This document shows, piece after piece, positions 16,046-25,532 of a stretch of DNA of 64,000 bases. The translations under genes were made by a program, and so were the position numbers. The stretch comes from UBA7662 sp943369355 (GTDB lineage: Bacteria; Bacteroidota; Bacteroidia; UBA7662), in contig CALRMX020000003.1 in NCBI GenBank assembly GCA_943369355.1, positions 248,001-312,000 of the forward strand. The letters run 5' to 3'. The notes beneath the pieces are model-generated. The model was not told where the DNA came from, did not search any database, and saw only the letters and a list, made by a program, of their open reading frames with translations. Numbering within the stretch: the stretch's first letter is position 1; each line of letters starts with the position of its first letter.

Positions 16046-17000
16046 CCCTTTTCGTATTCTGATAGTCGACGATGTTCACCCCTTGCTGCTCGAGAGGTTG
16101 GGCACTTTGCCCGGGGTACAAATCGACTACCGGCCCGACCTGGAGGTGAGCGCCTTCGAAACTGCACTGCGTACAACGAATGGACTCGTAATTCGCACCA
16201 AGCTTAAGGTGAAGGCCGAACATATGGCCGCAGCCCCAGGCTTACGCTGGATAGCCCGTGCCGGCGCAGGACTCGATAATATCGACGAGGCTGCCGCAGC
16301 GGCTTTGGGTATCGACTTGATGAATGCCCCTGAAGGCAACCGCGATGCTGTAGGTGAGCATGTGGTGGGCATGCTGCTGAGCTTGTTCAATAAGCTACCT
16401 TCCGCGCACAACGAAGTGGTAAACGGACAATGGCGCAGAGAAGCCAACCGAGGTATTGAACTGGGCGGGAAAACCGTTGGCTTGATTGGATACGGCAACA
16501 ACGGACGGGCTACAGCTCAAAAAATGAGCGGCTTTGGCGTGAAAATACTTGCGTACGACAAATACCGCAGCGGCTTTGGTGACGAAAAAGTGGTGGAATC
16601 AAGCATGGAACGCATTTTTGAACAAGCCGACATTTTAAGTTTGCACCTCCCCCTCACCACCGAAAGTATGGGCCTGGTGAATGCCGATTACCTGAACCGC
16701 TTCGAAAAACCCATCTGGTTGGTCAATGCAGCGCGGGGCGAAATTGTAAAACTTAACGCTGTGGCCGACGCGCTGGAGAATGGTAAACTACTAGGTGCAT
16801 GCCTAGACGTACTCGAAAACGAAAAGCCCGCAAGCCGAACACCAACCGAGCAACATCTGTATGACAAACTCGCTGGAAGTGGCAGGGTGCTTTTTTCACC
16901 CCATGTAGCGGGATGGACCGTAGAAAGCTACCTCAAAATATCGGAGGTACTTGCAGCAAAAATCGACCATTGGTTTAGTCGGCAACGTAGCAGTAACTAA
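16029..17000 (+). CDS. D-isomer specific 2-hydroxyacid dehydrogenase (SerA-like, no ACT domain)
   Basis: NAD-dependent oxidoreductase. Its Rossmann loop is GLIGYGNNGRATAQK, and the Arg-Glu-His catalytic set lies in NAARGEIV, LDVLENEKP and FSPHVAGWT. RAGAGLDNID and EGNRDAVGEHVVGM are the usual substrate-side motifs. At 323 aa it lacks the C-terminal ACT domain of long SerA. 3-phosphoglycerate dehydrogenase is the most likely activity, but glyoxylate or hydroxypyruvate reductase is not excluded. It is translationally coupled to rsmA and overlaps the convergent phosphoesterase by 4 nt. Confidence 0.9.
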   Translation: MSLAADPFRILIVDDVHPLLLERLGTLPGVQIDYRPDLEVSAFETALRTTNGLVIRTKLKVKAEHMAAAPGLRWIARAGAGLDNIDEAAAAALGIDLMNAPEGNRDAVGEHVVGMLLSLFNKLPSAHNEVVNGQWRREANRGIELGGKTVGLIGYGNNGRATAQKMSGFGVKILAYDKYRSGFGDEKVVESSMERIFEQADILSLHLPLTTESMGLVNADYLNRFEKPIWLVNAARGEIVKLNAVADALENGKLLGACLDVLENEKPASRTPTEQHLYDKLAGSGRVLFSPHVAGWTVESYLKISEVLAAKIDHWFSRQRSSN

Positions 17001-18223
17001 GCTTTGCGCAAGGTGATTTGGGTAATTTCGGGCCAAATACCGACTCTTCCACTGAATCCCAAAAACCCAAAACCCCGGTTTACATACAAATAGCGGTCGT
17101 TTTCTTGGTATAAACCCGCCCAACGTTTGTAACGGTATTGCACCGGACTCCACTTAAAACCAAACAACTCGATACCGAACTGCATGCCGTGTGTATGGCC
17201 ACTCAGCGTGAGATGAACTTTTTTCGTGTGCCTTTTTACTTGTGCTTCGAAATGAGTGGGGTCGTGTGAGAGTAATATTTTAAAGCCATCGGCAGGTACG
17301 CCTTGGAGTGTTTTCTCAAAGTCGCCATACTGACTAAAGCCTTCCCCCCAGTTCTCGATACCCAAGAGGAAAATTTTCTCTCCCCCTTTTTCCAATTCAA
17401 CATATTGGTCGCGCAACAAACGAAAACCCGTTTGCGCATGGTAGTCGGCCAGTCGACTGAGGTTAGCCGCTTTCGCTGTTGCATCGGGCCAGCGTGTATA
17501 ATCGCCGTAATCGTGATTACCGAATATCGAATACTGACCATAGGAAGCTTGTATGCGTGAAAAGCTGGAAATCCAAGGGCGAAATTCTTCGGCGACGTTA
17601 TTCACCAAGTCACCGGTGAACACAAAAAGATCACTTTTGAGTGCGTTGATTCGCTCAATGCCTTTCTGTACCGATGGAGCATGCGTAAACGAACCCGAAT
17701 GCACATCGCTAATTTGGGTTAGGGTGAAGCCATCGAAAGCGGCAGGTAAATCGGGAAACGTCAATGCTACTCGCTTCACCGTGTACCGATACTTGCCCTT
17801 GGTAGTGCCGTAGGCAAAGGCCAACAACGGGAATGCTGCAAGTGCAAAGCTAAACTGAACACCCATGGACGACCGCTGTGGCAGCGCGCCGAAGTCTCCA
17901 ACTGCCCAAAGTCCGAGTCGCCACACATCCTGCGGTATTAAGCAAAGTGCAAGCACGAATTCGGCTACCAACAACGCCAAGAGACTGTTGGCCGACAAAT
18001 TCATCAGCAAGCTACTTCTTTTGCCAGAGCGAACGGCTCCAACTCCGCTAAATATGCCAACTATTAGTGCAAGATGGAATACAAGCCAAACCGCTCGCCC
18101 ATAGCTGCTCCAACTTAATCCAAACGACTGCAGCAAGCCTACAAATGCCGATGCCGCATAGCCGATTAGCAATACAAAAACGAGTAAAAAAAGAAGGAGA
18201 TATGGGAGAGGATTGGCACGCAT
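16997..18223 (-). CDS. Membrane-anchored metallophosphoesterase (YkuE-like)
   Basis: The first about 135 residues contain four hydrophobic segments. A calcineurin-like phosphoesterase domain follows with all five metal motifs: QISDVHSGS, FTGDLVNN, FGNHDYGDY, LLSHDPTHF and LSGHTHGMQFG. The catalytic domain probably faces the periplasm or cytoplasm next to the membrane. Homologues include UDP-2,3-diacylglucosamine-type and YkuE-type enzymes; the substrate here is unknown. 408 aa. Confidence 0.9.
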   Translation of the reverse strand: MRANPLPYLLLFLLVFVLLIGYAASAFVGLLQSFGLSWSSYGRAVWLVFHLALIVGIFSGVGAVRSGKRSSLLMNLSANSLLALLVAEFVLALCLIPQDVWRLGLWAVGDFGALPQRSSMGVQFSFALAAFPLLAFAYGTTKGKYRYTVKRVALTFPDLPAAFDGFTLTQISDVHSGSFTHAPSVQKGIERINALKSDLFVFTGDLVNNVAEEFRPWISSFSRIQASYGQYSIFGNHDYGDYTRWPDATAKAANLSRLADYHAQTGFRLLRDQYVELEKGGEKIFLLGIENWGEGFSQYGDFEKTLQGVPADGFKILLSHDPTHFEAQVKRHTKKVHLTLSGHTHGMQFGIELFGFKWSPVQYRYKRWAGLYQENDRYLYVNRGFGFLGFSGRVGIWPEITQITLRKA

Positions 18224-18280
18224 GAAAACCTAACCCCTGTGCATCTCGCTTGGTTCAAAACTACCTAAACTCAGGTTAGC

Positions 18281-19093
18281 CTACTTCGGCCAATCCATTA
18301 CATCCAGTAGCTCTATTTCGAAAACAAGAGGCGCGTACGGTGGGATTACATCGGCAGCACCACGCGGGCCATACGCCAAATAGCTCGGAATCACCAAGCG
18401 CACTTTGTCGCCTATCTTCATAGTCGAAACACCTTCGTCCCAGCCCGGAATAACCTGTCCTTTTCCCACAACAAATTGAAAAGGCTCGCCTCTATCTACG
18501 GAGGAGTCGAACTTGGTGCCATCGAGCAAGTAGCCGGTGTAATGGACTTTTACTTTTTTTCCAGGAGTAGCTGCAGCCGCATTGGCTTTACTACTTATGG
18601 GTAAAACATACAAGCCCGAAGGACGTGCTTCTGCCTTGATGCCCTCACGGGTAAACCAATCAGCCAAGTCGCGATCTTCGTTCTTTACAGCCAAAACGCC
18701 TATCTGGAACATCAACTCGTCGCCTTTCTTCAAAAACGAAGGCAATTCTTGCTGAAAGATGCGGTTGTAAACCGAGTCGGCCGACAAGAAAAAGGTAGCA
18801 CTATCACCCGAACCCAGCATGGCTAAGCCTTCTTCGAGACTTCCTTTATAGGCAGGGTTCGTGACTTGTATGTACACGGGTTTATTGTAGCGTTTTGAGT
18901 CAAACACCACGGTATCGTCGGTACCGTAACTCATATTCACCACCAGGATATCACCGATTTCGGCCTTTACCGGTGCTTCGTTGTGATGGATGATGTAATC
19001 GAGGCCAGTGGGTGTTTTCTGCCTTGGCAAACCTTTTTCTTTACAACCTATTAGGGCTGTTGCAAGGACGATGAGTGTAAAAATCTTGTTCAT
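18281..19093 (-). CDS. FKBP-type peptidyl-prolyl isomerase lipoprotein with two FKBP domains
   Basis: Folding catalyst of the cell envelope. It opens MNKIFTLIVLATALIGCKEK, a lipoprotein signal with Cys17. A first, divergent FKBP-like domain spans about residues 35-135 and lacks the usual active-site pattern. The second, about 165-268, is canonical (VKVHYTGYLLDGTKFDSS, VIPGWDEGVSTMKIGDKV, LAYGPRGAADVIPP). It overlaps the NrnA-like gene by 4 nt, so the two are co-translated. 270 aa. Confidence 0.92.
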   Translation of the reverse strand: MNKIFTLIVLATALIGCKEKGLPRQKTPTGLDYIIHHNEAPVKAEIGDILVVNMSYGTDDTVVFDSKRYNKPVYIQVTNPAYKGSLEEGLAMLGSGDSATFFLSADSVYNRIFQQELPSFLKKGDELMFQIGVLAVKNEDRDLADWFTREGIKAEARPSGLYVLPISSKANAAAATPGKKVKVHYTGYLLDGTKFDSSVDRGEPFQFVVGKGQVIPGWDEGVSTMKIGDKVRLVIPSYLAYGPRGAADVIPPYAPLVFEIELLDVMDWPK

Positions 19094-20106
19094 AACGACA
19101 GGATTTGATCTTTAAAAGTAACTAATGCTTCCAAAAAACGAGCTTCTGTTTGTTCTAGCGACAATTCACTTTGTCCGCCCGCGGCGTTTTTATGTCCACC
19201 CCCGGCGAACCATGTTTTGGCAAATTCGTTGGCGGGTACCTGCCCTTTTGAGCGAAACGACATCTTCACCAATTTGCTTCGATCGATGATTAATGCTGCG
19301 AACTTCATCCCTTTTAAATTGAGTGCGTAGTTCACCAAACCTTCCGTTTCGCCTGTTTGAATGTCGTAGTCGACTAACTCTTGGGCACTTACCGTAATGT
19401 AGGCGGTGCGGTATTCGGGAAGAACGCGCAGTTTTTGGGTGAAACAGTGGCCTAAAAAACGAAGTACATTTTCGCCCATTTGATCAAAAACGGCTTGATG
19501 GATATAGCCATTGTCGGCACCGCGTTCAATGAGATCGGCGACCACACGGTGCACTTTAGGGCTGGTACTCGGAAAACGGAAAGAACCTGTATCGGTCATG
19601 ATTCCTGTATAGAGGCAGCTTGCAACAGCTTTGTTCACCGTTTCGCCCCAGCCCATGTGGTGCAAAAAGTCGAAAATCAACTCACAGGTGCTCGATGCTT
19701 TTGTATCGTGAAAGGTGAAGTCTTCAAAACCAGGTGGGTCTAAATGGTGATCGATCAATAAAGTAGGTGCACTTGCTTTTTCCACCAGCTCGCCCATTTC
19801 GTTGATTCGTTTCAAATCGTTGAAATCGAGACAGGCTATCAACTCGGCTCCTGCAATAATGGCTGAGGCACGTTCGGTTTCTTTTTCAAATTCCACCACC
19901 GTATCGTTGCCCGGCAACCAAGCCAAGTAGTCTCCGTAATCGTTGGGCGTTACCACCTGTACCTGATGACCGTGCTGAATAAGTGCATTATACAAGCCCA
20001 ACGATGATCCCATGGCATCGCCATCGGGCTTGTGGTGGGTAGTAATCACTATCGACCGTGGTACGCTAAGTAAAGCCTTTAATTCTGTCAATCCCTTCTG
20101 CAACAT
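19090..20106 (-). CDS. DHH/DHHA1 phosphoesterase, NrnA-like (nanoRNase/pAp phosphatase)
   Basis: Manganese phosphoesterase that degrades short oligoribonucleotides or pAp. The DHH domain has ITTHHKPDGDAMGSSLG (first metal motif) and LLIDHHLDPP (DHH motif). The DHHA1 domain ends with WFAGGGHKNAAGGQ. I take the ATG at 20106 (MLQKGLTELKALLS, 338 aa). An upstream ATG at 20142 adds 12 basic residues that do not look conserved. Confidence 0.93.
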   Translation of the reverse strand: MLQKGLTELKALLSVPRSIVITTHHKPDGDAMGSSLGLYNALIQHGHQVQVVTPNDYGDYLAWLPGNDTVVEFEKETERASAIIAGAELIACLDFNDLKRINEMGELVEKASAPTLLIDHHLDPPGFEDFTFHDTKASSTCELIFDFLHHMGWGETVNKAVASCLYTGIMTDTGSFRFPSTSPKVHRVVADLIERGADNGYIHQAVFDQMGENVLRFLGHCFTQKLRVLPEYRTAYITVSAQELVDYDIQTGETEGLVNYALNLKGMKFAALIIDRSKLVKMSFRSKGQVPANEFAKTWFAGGGHKNAAGGQSELSLEQTEARFLEALVTFKDQILSL

Positions 20107-20163
20107 AGTCGGCAAAGATACGCGGATTCGATTTTCTGGCATGCATGCAAAATCACTGGATTC

Positions 20164-22410
20164 TCAGAACCACCAGCCAAGGTTAATTTGTCCGCTTACG
20201 GTTTGGTCGGTGATGTTGTAATTAAACGAAACATCTACCGGTCCGATAGGCGAACGATAGCCCATCGACAAACTAGCCCCCCATAAAAAAGGAATACGTT
20301 CAGGTAAGGCGATTGAATATCGATGCAAGTCGAATAGCCCCACATTTCCGCGTCCGATGATGAAAAAATCTTTCAAAGCCCGATACTGGAGCTGCCCTTG
20401 CAACATGGCCACGCCATCGGAATGGAATTGATAGTCGCGGAAACCCGCAAAGGGTATCTGGTTGCGGAAGATGGAATAATGTCCTCCCAGGTTCCAGAGG
20501 TTGTGAAATTGAAATTGCTCCGTGGTCGAAAGGTTTAGGCCTCCTAGTGTGCGCCAGCCCGTACTGAAGCGGCCAGAGAGCATTTCGTATTGCTCGAGCC
20601 GCCAAGAGATGCGGAAGTAGGGCCGGTATGACAATATCGACTCATCGAATCGGCTAATGCTGTCGCCTTGCGTACGGGTGAAGCTAGGCCGCTGATTAAA
20701 TAAATATTCGACACGCAATTGGGTATGTTGCCCACGTTCGGGGAAGTTTTGCGTGATGAGGCTGCTCATGTTGTATTCGAAAAAGGCTTGGGCAAACTTC
20801 AAATTGGGTCGAAGCTCAACAGGTGTCGCTAAGCGTGGTCGCCAAAAGATGCTTTCGTATTGAATTCCGCCGCCCACCATACGCTCGGTCCCGATACGTC
20901 GGTCGTAACGTGCCGAGAAAATGGTGCGAAACTCCCGGTACAGCTGTACCTGACGGAATCCTTCGTAGAACGGGAAAAAGATTCGATCGTGCTGGAATAG
21001 TAGGGTAAACTTATTTCCCAATCGTTTGCCGATATATTGCTCCTGCTTGGCCGAGAACCGGATGTTATCACCCAAATTGAGGCGAAAAGTGGTTTCAGAT
21101 TTATCGGTAAACCAGTTCACTACCCGGTAGTTTCCTAAGAGGGATATGTTCGCAAAAGTATTGTAATGCAAGCCAGCCGAAAAGCCTACAGGGGCATGTT
21201 CAACCACCCGAAACTTGAGCCTTACTCCTCCCTCCGGATGGGGATCGGCAGTATAGATTACCGATTTGTATAATCGGGTGCTGTACACCTCTCTTATGCG
21301 GTCGCTGAGCAACTTGGGGGTTATCCAATCGCCTGAGCTGATGCCCAATCGTGCTAAAATAGATGTACGTGTGGTGCGCTCGAGCCCTTCAAATTCAATC
21401 CCTCGAACGAGATACTTTTCAAAATGTGGGAGTCTACAATCGTTAAAAGGGACTAGTTCAATAGCATTCAGTGAATCTGCCAATCGTTTGAAGTAGGCAA
21501 AATGCTCTAAACCAGTTTGTCTTCCAATCTCCAGGATGCTATCGCTACTCTGAAAACTTGCCGCTGAATAAGGGCCTAAGTCCAGTTCAATGAATTTATC
21601 GAGCAACTTCTTTTCTTCTTCAAAATCGGAAGAACTACTGATGAATGCGGTCTGATAGAGGATGGCAAGTGCTGAATTCAAATCTTCTGGACTCAGCTTG
21701 GCTGCTGATACGTTTACTCCTATCAGCAACTCGGCCCCCATAGCCTTGGCGTCGCGTACCGGAAAGTTGCGCACCACCCCTCCATCGATCAATTTGCGTC
21801 CCGCAAGGTCGATAGCGGTAAATACGCTTGGAATGGCCATGCTCGAACGAACAGCGAGCACCAGGTTACCACGGTCGTGCACTATTGCCTCGCTCGTCAA
21901 AACATCGGTAGCAATACACTTAAAGGGTATGCTGAATTCATTAAATTCATAACGGTCGTAAACCGGAAAAAGCAACTCACTGAGCAACAACCACAATTCT
22001 TGCGACTCAATAAGCCCACTGGGAATCTGGACCTTGCGGTTTTTGATTTTTAACTCCAAGTTTTGTTGTTCGGTTTCCAACTTTTGGTCGAACGAAATTC
22101 GATCGAGCTCTGGTTTCGACGAAAAAATCACATCCCAGTTAATAGAACGTGCTATTGAATCGATTTGGTTACCGGTATATCCAATGCTGTACAAGGCACC
22201 AACCACAGCACCCATGCTTGTACCTGTTATCAGGTCGATTTTAAGGCCTGCACTGTCGATGGCCTGCAAAACACCAATGTGTGCCAACCCTTTGGCACCA
22301 CCGCCGCTGAGGGTGAGGCTCACCTTGGGGCGTTGTTGTTTGGTCGGCTGCGAATAAACAGCCAGGGGACACAATAAAAGCCAAAAACAAACAAGACGGA
22401 GCACAGTCAA
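20164..22410 (-). CDS. Patatin-like phospholipase with POTRA-like and outer-membrane barrel domains (PlpD type)
   Basis: A three-part envelope protein. A signal peptide (about 1-20) precedes the patatin lipase domain, with LTLSGGGAKGLAHIG (oxyanion loop), GTSMGAVVGAL (catalytic Ser) and LIDGGVVRNFPV (catalytic Asp). A POTRA-like linker follows at about 330-400 (RGIEFEGLERTTRTSIL). A BamA/TpsB-like beta-barrel of about 340 residues ends in an aromatic residue (INLGWWF). Proteins of this build display or release a lipase across the outer membrane. 748 aa. The substrate is unknown, and no partner gene is adjacent. Confidence 0.92.
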   Translation of the reverse strand: MTVLRLVCFWLLLCPLAVYSQPTKQQRPKVSLTLSGGGAKGLAHIGVLQAIDSAGLKIDLITGTSMGAVVGALYSIGYTGNQIDSIARSINWDVIFSSKPELDRISFDQKLETEQQNLELKIKNRKVQIPSGLIESQELWLLLSELLFPVYDRYEFNEFSIPFKCIATDVLTSEAIVHDRGNLVLAVRSSMAIPSVFTAIDLAGRKLIDGGVVRNFPVRDAKAMGAELLIGVNVSAAKLSPEDLNSALAILYQTAFISSSSDFEEEKKLLDKFIELDLGPYSAASFQSSDSILEIGRQTGLEHFAYFKRLADSLNAIELVPFNDCRLPHFEKYLVRGIEFEGLERTTRTSILARLGISSGDWITPKLLSDRIREVYSTRLYKSVIYTADPHPEGGVRLKFRVVEHAPVGFSAGLHYNTFANISLLGNYRVVNWFTDKSETTFRLNLGDNIRFSAKQEQYIGKRLGNKFTLLFQHDRIFFPFYEGFRQVQLYREFRTIFSARYDRRIGTERMVGGGIQYESIFWRPRLATPVELRPNLKFAQAFFEYNMSSLITQNFPERGQHTQLRVEYLFNQRPSFTRTQGDSISRFDESILSYRPYFRISWRLEQYEMLSGRFSTGWRTLGGLNLSTTEQFQFHNLWNLGGHYSIFRNQIPFAGFRDYQFHSDGVAMLQGQLQYRALKDFFIIGRGNVGLFDLHRYSIALPERIPFLWGASLSMGYRSPIGPVDVSFNYNITDQTVSGQINLGWWF

Positions 22411-22480
22411 ATTTAGGATTTAACTGATACTAAGTAGCAAGCCTTCGTAAAACGATGAAAAATTTCGGTTCAGGTTCCTT

Positions 22481-24505
22481 TTAGCCCGCTACCGCATCGG
22501 GCAGTCCTTCTTGACTCGAGTAAAGCAGCTGGGTAGGCAACTGAATGTAAAATGTAGAGCCCTCTCCTTCACGTGAGATGAACCAAACCTTCCCGTTGTG
22601 CCGCTCCACAATTTCTTTCACTATACTCAAGCCAAGCCCGAAGGCAGCTTCACCCGCCGTGCCGGAACGTCGTGCAGTTGTGAAACTATCGAACACCTTC
22701 CCTTGAACGGCCTGCGGAATCCCAATGCCTTGATCGATCACCGTAACGAGCAAGCCTGCTTCATTCAGCTCGGCCTTCATCTGGATGGATTTGCCATTTT
22801 CGCTGAATTTAATGGCATTACTCAATAAATTCACAATCACACGCAGCATGGGGTCGATGGCCACATGAATGAATTTCGGAATCGACAGTCCTTCGAAATG
22901 GATTTTTATTTCCTTCTCGGTTGCCCGGTGCTGAATGAGGTTGATAGCATCCTGAAGCAGCAAGTTCACGGCTATGAGCTGCGGTTTGGGTGTTTTACTG
23001 TTTTGCAAACTGGTAACATCCAACATTTCACGGATAAGCTCCAATGCACCGCTGCAAGCTTTTCGCACCATCAGCCAGGCGTCTTTTTCGGCTGGGGCAG
23101 GGGCCGATTCTATTTCCATTTCACTAATGCTGTAGATGGCCGCCACTGGATTTCGTAAGTCGTGGGCCACTACGCGTAGCACTTTGTCTTTCTCGCGGTT
23201 CAAGCGTTGCAATTCTTCGTTGTTCCTGCGCAGCTTAAACCACGAAAATGCACTGAGCAAACCGAGTAGTAGCAATACTATTACGAGAAGTACTACGAAA
23301 AAACTACGTTGACGATTGACTAGCGACTGTTGCTGTAATTGCTTTATCTGGTACTCCGATTCTAGAACCCGCATACTTCGCTCAATATCGCTGCGGTACA
23401 ATTCTCGGTCGGCCAACCGAAGTTTTTCATAGGCCGAGGTAAAGCTATCTACATACAACATGGCCAGCTCATGTTCGCCCAGTCGCGCGTGGAAATTAGA
23501 CTTGTGGAAATAGAATCTTCCGGCTGGATAAAAGTCGGAGCGCAACTCAGGCAATGTATCCAACAATTCGAGATAAGGCCTCATCTCTGCAATACGCGAG
23601 GCTTCATAGAACGATTCCAATAGTTCGTTTACGGTAGAAACCAGGTGCATGCGGTCGCGTGTGGGTTCGAGGTTCACTTTAATTTCCTCTTCTATGGCCA
23701 CTTGTGCCAACTCGATATAACCCTGTTTTGCTAAAACTACCCCTTGATTCCCCTTCAGTACTGCCTGTGCTATGGCCATCATGCGGGGGTTGTTGGCCAA
23801 GTATTTTTGTTTCTGCTGCAAATACCGAAATGCCTTTTCATACCAATCGTAAGCAGCATCGTAATTACCCATATTCACTTCGCATAAGCCAATGTTGCTC
23901 ATGACCTCTTGGATACGGAGTGTGTTAAAATCGCCAGGCTCACACCTCATAAATCCGGGTAGAGAGCGTTCAAAGTATTCTTTCGAACGGGCAAAATCCT
24001 TTTGCCTGTAGGTAACCATCCCTAAGCGGTAGTCGTAATAGGCGCTGTTGCATGAATCGAGCTTACCGACTACTTTTTTAGCTTTAAATATCGATTGAAA
24101 CGCCGTTTGGTACTGGCGCATATTAAAGGCGTTATCCGACTTCCGGTAAAGCGCATCCACATACTCTTCTTTTAGTCCCGGCACATCCTCGGTAAGATGT
24201 ATCATCTCCTCAATAACCGGAACCAACTCCTCGTATCGGTAGGTATCTTGGAGTAGTATAGCCTTCAACCGAAGTGCTTTGTAACGTTGGTAACGATTTT
24301 CGTCGGGATCGGCATTCACGTACAGGCTATCCACCAAAATGCGGTAGCTCAAGGTATCGGCATGACCAAAAAAGTAGGAAATACGTTTTTCGAGCGAATC
24401 TACTTTTGCCCGTTCAGCAACGGTTGGGCCAACAGTACGCGAACGCTGATCACAGGCCGAAAACAGGCCTACTAACAGCAACAAAAAAAGCAATCGCATC
24501 GGCAT
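22481..24505 (-). CDS. TPR-containing sensor histidine kinase, lipoprotein-like N-terminus
   Basis: The N-terminus (MPMRLLFLLLLVGLFSACDQ) has a lipobox-like LFSAC. About 370 residues of tetratricopeptide-like helices follow, then a coiled coil. One transmembrane segment (FFVVLLVIVLLLLGLLSAFSW) leads to the kinase core: H-box VVAHDLRNPVAAIYS, N-box LLSNAIKFSENGK, G1 DQGIGIP and G2 FGLGLSIVKEIVERH. A longer frame starts at 24589, but the signal argues for 24505 (674 aa). No response regulator is next to it. TPR kinases of this design are typical of Bacteroidota; the signal is unknown. Confidence 0.9.
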   Translation of the reverse strand: MPMRLLFLLLLVGLFSACDQRSRTVGPTVAERAKVDSLEKRISYFFGHADTLSYRILVDSLYVNADPDENRYQRYKALRLKAILLQDTYRYEELVPVIEEMIHLTEDVPGLKEEYVDALYRKSDNAFNMRQYQTAFQSIFKAKKVVGKLDSCNSAYYDYRLGMVTYRQKDFARSKEYFERSLPGFMRCEPGDFNTLRIQEVMSNIGLCEVNMGNYDAAYDWYEKAFRYLQQKQKYLANNPRMMAIAQAVLKGNQGVVLAKQGYIELAQVAIEEEIKVNLEPTRDRMHLVSTVNELLESFYEASRIAEMRPYLELLDTLPELRSDFYPAGRFYFHKSNFHARLGEHELAMLYVDSFTSAYEKLRLADRELYRSDIERSMRVLESEYQIKQLQQQSLVNRQRSFFVVLLVIVLLLLGLLSAFSWFKLRRNNEELQRLNREKDKVLRVVAHDLRNPVAAIYSISEMEIESAPAPAEKDAWLMVRKACSGALELIREMLDVTSLQNSKTPKPQLIAVNLLLQDAINLIQHRATEKEIKIHFEGLSIPKFIHVAIDPMLRVIVNLLSNAIKFSENGKSIQMKAELNEAGLLVTVIDQGIGIPQAVQGKVFDSFTTARRSGTAGEAAFGLGLSIVKEIVERHNGKVWFISREGEGSTFYIQLPTQLLYSSQEGLPDAVAG

Positions 24506-24568
24506 GCCACGAAAATAGAAATTCGAAACATTATTCACGGGTAAATCGGTGGCTTCTTTTATGTTTTT

Positions 24569-24603
24569 TTTGATTTTTACGGTCAGCAATACACATATAT
24601 TTG
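24569..24603 (+). promoter_or_regulatory. Promoter of the ABC transporter/ppx operon
   Basis: TTTG (24569-24572), 23 nt, TATATTTG (24596-24603). The ATG follows after 17 nt, giving a leader of roughly 10 nt. Confidence 0.6.
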
Positions 24604-24620
24604 CCTCACAGCCTCCTCAC

Positions 24621-25532
24621 ATGACACTGTTACAAATAGAAAATGTTGTTAAACGTTACCAACAACATACAGCCCTTAGTGGCGTAAGCCTCGACATACC
24701 CGAAGGTCAGATTTTTGGACTATTGGGGCCAAACGGCGCTGGAAAAACCAGCCTCATACGCATCATCAACCAAATTACTGCACCCGACGAGGGACGTGTA
24801 TTGCTTCGCGGCAAGCCCTTGCAGCCGTCGGATGTGCAGCGTATTGGCTACTTACCCGAAGAGCGTGGGCTGTATAAGAAGATGAAAATCGGCGAGCAAG
24901 CCCTGTATTTAGCCCGACTGAAAGGTTTATCCAGCGCCGAAGCCACCAAACGAATTAAAGTATGGTTCGAAAAGTTTGAACTTCAACCTTGGTGGAATAA
25001 AAAGGTGGAAGAACTGAGCAAGGGCATGCAACAGAAGGTGCAGTTTATCTGCACGGTATTGCACGAACCTGAACTGGTGATACTCGATGAGCCTTTTTCG
25101 GGTTTCGACCCCATCAATGCCGAATTGCTCAAACAAGAGATATTGGCCATGCGTGAACGGGGCGCCACAGTCATCTTTTCTACCCACCGCATGGAATCGG
25201 TAGAGGAAATGTGCGACCATATTGCGCTCATCAACAAATCGAAAGTGGTACTCAATGGCGCCACCCGCGAAATTAAACGCCAATACAGCACCAATACCTG
25301 GCAAATAGGTTTTGATGGCGAACTGCCCGAACTATCGGCCGATTACCAGCTACTGGAATTGCGCGACAAAGGCGATTGGAAACAGGCACGTATACAGGTA
25401 ATGAGTGGCAATGGCAGTGGAAATGCTTTATTGCGCGCAGTGATACCTGCAGTGAACATCCATCATTTTGAGGAAGAAATCCCATCGTTCAACGAAATAT
25501 TCATCCGCACCGTTAAAGGCACACAGGCATGA
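24621..25532 (+). CDS. ABC transporter ATP-binding protein (NatA-like)
   Basis: Energises the ABC-2 permease encoded next. Walker A is GPNGAGKTSLIRI, signature LSKGMQQKVQFI, Walker B LVILDEPFSGFDP and the switch STHRMESVEE. A C-terminal DUF4162-like domain covers the last about 80 residues. The start at ATG 24621 (MTLLQIENVVKRY, 303 aa) is preferred over an in-frame GTG at 24549, which lies upstream of the promoter. It overlaps the permease gene by 4 nt. Export of sodium, drug or lipid is possible. Confidence 0.95.
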   Translation: MTLLQIENVVKRYQQHTALSGVSLDIPEGQIFGLLGPNGAGKTSLIRIINQITAPDEGRVLLRGKPLQPSDVQRIGYLPEERGLYKKMKIGEQALYLARLKGLSSAEATKRIKVWFEKFELQPWWNKKVEELSKGMQQKVQFICTVLHEPELVILDEPFSGFDPINAELLKQEILAMRERGATVIFSTHRMESVEEMCDHIALINKSKVVLNGATREIKRQYSTNTWQIGFDGELPELSADYQLLELRDKGDWKQARIQVMSGNGSGNALLRAVIPAVNIHHFEEEIPSFNEIFIRTVKGTQA